Shown here: positions 60,870-64,000 of the stretch, in pieces | Layout: every line of letters begins with the position of its first letter | Numbering within the stretch: the first letter of the stretch is position 1 | Source: Chrysomallon squamiferum | Lineage: Eukaryota; Mollusca; Gastropoda; Neomphalida; Peltospiridae | NCBI GenBank assembly: GCA_012295275.1 | Contig: CM022671.1 | Coordinates: 1,520,832-1,584,831, forward strand | Length of the DNA: 64,000 nucleotides | Direction: 5' to 3' | The notes under the pieces: generated by a model | What the model was told of the DNA's origin: nothing | Database searches by the model: none | Seen by the model: the letters and a program-made list of their open reading frames with translations, nothing else | Made by a program: the position numbers and the translations under genes

Positions 60870-62110
60870 ACACACTTATAAAACAAACCAAAATTGAAAT
60901 AATAACGTTAACATCTCAGTCGACTTTGTTCTCATTATAATCACTATTACAACGATTCTCTCGTTTTGCTGGATGTTTTGTCTGTGTGAAGAATCAGAAC
61001 TTATCTGTGACATTCTTAGTATCTCCTCTAAGTCCTTAAAGTGGCGACCGCAGAGCTTCTTATTCCTCCTCGACTTCATGTTAAAATGAATAAAAATATC
61101 CACAGGTATAAATAATTAAAATATATTTATCAGTTTCGTCTGTCGGACTCTGTGTCTATCGTTTGTCTGACGACTCTCTATTTAGAAATCTCTCTCCGTT
61201 TGTTTATTTCCCCATCCACCTGTGTATTAATATGTCAGTCGAGTTACACCGATCTATAGGTCTGTATATCTAGTTATATTTCGATATGTTTCTTTGTTTG
61301 TCTGATGGTCTGGTATCTGTTCTTTTGTCTGTCTGTGTTTGTATCCATATTATTATTAATGATTAGCCACATTTCATTCAGTCTGTATCGTTTATAATTT
61401 AACTAAATTAAAAAGAAAGAAAAAAAAAAAAAAAATGAAAGAAAAGAATCTGCACGAAAAAAAGTACAATAATGAATGAAGAAGAAAATTTGTTCTGTCC
61501 AATAATCAATAATTTTTCTTGTCTTTTCAGCATCAGTAAACATAGATGATTATGTTAATAAGTATAAATTAATAATGTTTTACTGAATCACCATATATAC
61601 CATAAAGCTCTGCATCTTAAATCGGTGAATGATTCACCCAAGAGCAAATGAAATTATTCTGAGATCAATGCAATTAGAAATGGAAATGACAAAAATAATA
61701 ATAATTAAAAAAAATTTAAAATAAACACAGAACATAGTCGACTGTGAATGATATTTCGTGATATTGCTGAATATTTCAGAATATTGCTGTATACGTTTAC
61801 CGTATCCAACCCAGATATCGTTTCGGTGCAAGACTTTCACCTTGTCGTATGTCTTTAGTCTTTACCATACCTTTCTACTGGTTCTTCTTCACTTTCTGGA
61901 CACCGTTCTTCAAACTCGAAATAGTCGTGAGACCATCTCTCCATTCTGTCCGCTGCGTTTTCCTTCTCAAATCCAGTGAGGTTATTTCCAGGCCGCAGAT
62001 GAAGAAAAAAATGACTGACTGACTTATTCATTGACTGACTGACCATGTGTCTGACTGACTGACTTACCGATAGGCAGCAAAGTGACTCAGTAAACTACCT
62101 ACTGACTGTC
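60870..62110. other. Unique mixed segment
   Basis: TCTG-rich tract at 60821-60842 and again around 61130-61340. 61780-62000 is balanced and holds a minus-strand 63-residue acidic frame that I could not support as an exon. GACT units occur at 62010-62070. Confidence 0.35.
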
Positions 62111-62234
62111 TCCTTGAACTACTGACTGTGCAGTGTGACAGACAAGCCAGCCAAATCTGACACTGTAACCAGTTTACTATTTTTGTGTTTAGTGCATAAA
62201 ACCGACAACTCAGTTTACAGTAAATACAACATAA

Positions 62235-62236
<2 letters not shown>

Positions 62237-62318
<82 letters not shown>
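62237..62318. repeat. (CTA)n then (ATA)n microsatellite
   Basis: About fourteen CTA units and thirteen AAT units. ATT follows. Confidence 0.96.
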
Positions 62319-62321
<3 letters not shown>

Positions 62322-62429
62322 TTAGTATTAGTATTATTATTATTGATTTTTTTTATTGATACTGGTAATATATAATTTTTAGATTTGCTGTTGTTACTGT
62401 TATTATTGTTGTTGTTATAATATCACACT

Positions 62430-64000
62430 GAATTAAGATGCTGACAGCTTACTCTTCAAGCAATGTCGGCAAAGTGACTGTCGTGTTCGAAGTATCGCCT
62501 GCTTCTGGGCACGAGTGAAGGACGAATTTCACCTCTATTTTGGTTCAAGGTATTCTTTTAGTTAAAATACAAAAGAAAAAAATTCAAAAACCAAGATGTC
62601 CTGTATGTAGAAGAGGATTTTTTAAATCACCTGCAAGTCTGCTGAAATATTTAACTGCCGCAAAATTCTAATAACTGAAAAAATAATTATGTTCTGTTTC
62701 AGATGCGGATTAATTATTCTGGCAACTTAATGATTATGAGAATGATGATGATGATGATGATGATTATTACTCTGTTTCTGACTGGAAAAATAATGTTCAA
62801 TGAAAAAATCTCTCTCTCTGTCTCTCTCTCAGACTGTTTATGGGAGTTCCTTTTTTTTCTGTGTCCAAAATTTAAATGATTAATTTCAAATCATGATGTC
62901 TCTATTCAAAAGGATATCTAAATCACTATACTTTTATTTAATAGTTTTGATAGTCCTTTAAACCGACTTTATTCAACTCTACATTCAAACGAAATTTCCC
63001 CATTTTAACTGCTTAACTGGCATCAACTGGTGATGTCATTATATGTGACGTCAGGGTAAGGTTTGTTCTTATCGGTATGACAAGAAATATAATAATAATT
63101 TGCTTGCTTGTGTCTCGCGCTTTATGTGAATGCTGGAGATTCTAAGGAGACTTGTTACTAAATGTTGTGTATACTGTAAAAGTTTGTAAATAAGGTAAAT
63201 AAAAAGTAATAATCGTCGGATGAAAAATTTTAATATTAATTTCAAGAAAGCACCTTATTTAATATAAAAATGGCCTCAAATTATTATTATTGTTGTGTTG
63301 TTTCGATTCGAAGGCGAGATCAGACAAGTGCAATTTACTCTATTCAGAGTATATTTTATTTTCTCTTTCAATATTACTAGGCACAAATAAAACGATTACT
63401 TATGCTAAATAAATTATAATGTTATGGGACTATCTACAACAGATTTTTCTCATTTTATAAGCGCGCAGATTGCAGTCATCTGATATTTGGCATATTATAT
63501 TGTATACAACAAAAACATTCTATTTATTATTTTGTCACAGAGGAATGTTTTCTAATAAATATATAGTCCACTGGGGTATTTGCCGTTCCATCTATTTTTA
63601 TCCTATTGGTTTTTAAATGCCTTTTTATGTTTTCCATTGAGAAGACAACATTATGACATTTCCTCGCGACGACACAGTTTGAAACCGTGACGCTGCCAGT
63701 TAATAAAAGTAGTCTATTAATAATAATGATAAAATAGTTGTTTCACAAATATTCATTGAAATGAGTTGTTTATGTCCATTAAAATGTCAATAACATTTGC
63801 AAAACCTAAAATAAAAATAATATTAAAGCGAGAGGACATGTAATTGGAGTTATCTACTCTTGGACCGGTTCCAACAAAATGGAGGCGAATCCTTGAAAAT
63901 TATATATAGTCGGAGTTACATGAACAACAAAATTAGTCAAATATAGGACTGGTTTGATGAATTATTAATATTTAGGTATTGTTATTTCTATTAATTTTCA
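62430..64000. other. AT-leaning unique end region
   Basis: Short ATG (62740-62765) and CT (62811-62830) runs. The sequence at 63860-63900 includes GACCGGTTCCAAC and AAAATGGAGGCG. No coding exon recognised to the window end. Confidence 0.45.

Noticed and set aside
61855-62046. Minus-strand frame of 63 residues, acidic, non-repetitive, with a GTATGG donor-like string at its end
   Set aside because: No convincing acceptor on its other side, no recognised domain, and no neighbouring exon. RNA evidence could revive it.

Overview
The window is eukaryotic, animal nuclear DNA. It is AT-rich and packed with di-, tri- and tetranucleotide microsatellites. It has a spliced gene with GT..AG introns and no operons, ribosome binding sites or prokaryotic genes. 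The only gene I can identify is a FEZ-family zinc-finger transcription factor (FEZF; earmuff in flies). A single FEZF-type gene with a large satellite-rich flank suggests an invertebrate. The repeat style (long GA/CT arrays, ACAT and ATTT tracts, tRNA-derived SINE-like fragments) fits a mollusc, perhaps a cephalopod, but that is a guess and not demonstrated.

Layout. 1-1896 is AT-rich non-coding DNA ending in a strong splice-acceptor-like tract, so the first coding exon probably follows a non-coding leader exon outside or early in the window. 1958-3003 is coding exon 1: Eh1 repression motif, low-complexity linker, zinc fingers 1-2. 3004-6481 is a phase-0 intron full of simple repeats. 6482-7045 is the last coding exon: zinc fingers 3-6 and a Ser/Pro-rich tail. 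The stretch after 7046 is a repeat-rich 3' UTR with a poly(A) signal candidate at 8426. Exon 1 as given does not stay in one frame: the N-terminal frame stops at 2776 and the fingers are in the neighbouring frame. The switch lies in a Thr/Asn-coding microsatellite at 2716-2776, so this is an assembly or allelic indel, a micro-intron, or a real lesion.

From about 8.5 kb to the end (some 55 kb) I find no convincing coding exon on either strand. The region alternates between AT-rich microsatellite DNA and roughly thirty islands of more balanced, non-repetitive sequence, 200-900 bp each. Several islands hold clustered motif-like strings (homeodomain, Otx-type, POU octamer, CRE/bZIP, CCAAT, CTCF-like). 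This is the usual look of the regulatory desert around a developmental transcription-factor gene, so they are listed as candidate cis-regulatory elements at low to moderate confidence. No function is proven from one sequence.

Other structure: sixteen long GA/CT arrays split evenly between strands, a 77-bp minisatellite, a local duplication of about 446 bp period around CT arrays, a dispersed 210-bp direct repeat, a 70-bp near-perfect hairpin, a C-run-rich potential quadruplex/i-motif site, and three tRNA-like SINE fragments. I see no rRNA gene, intact tRNA gene, CRISPR array, intact transposase or reverse transcriptase, or viral gene. No wholly new system could be supported. The most interesting items are the frame break in FEZF and the motif-dense islands downstream of it.
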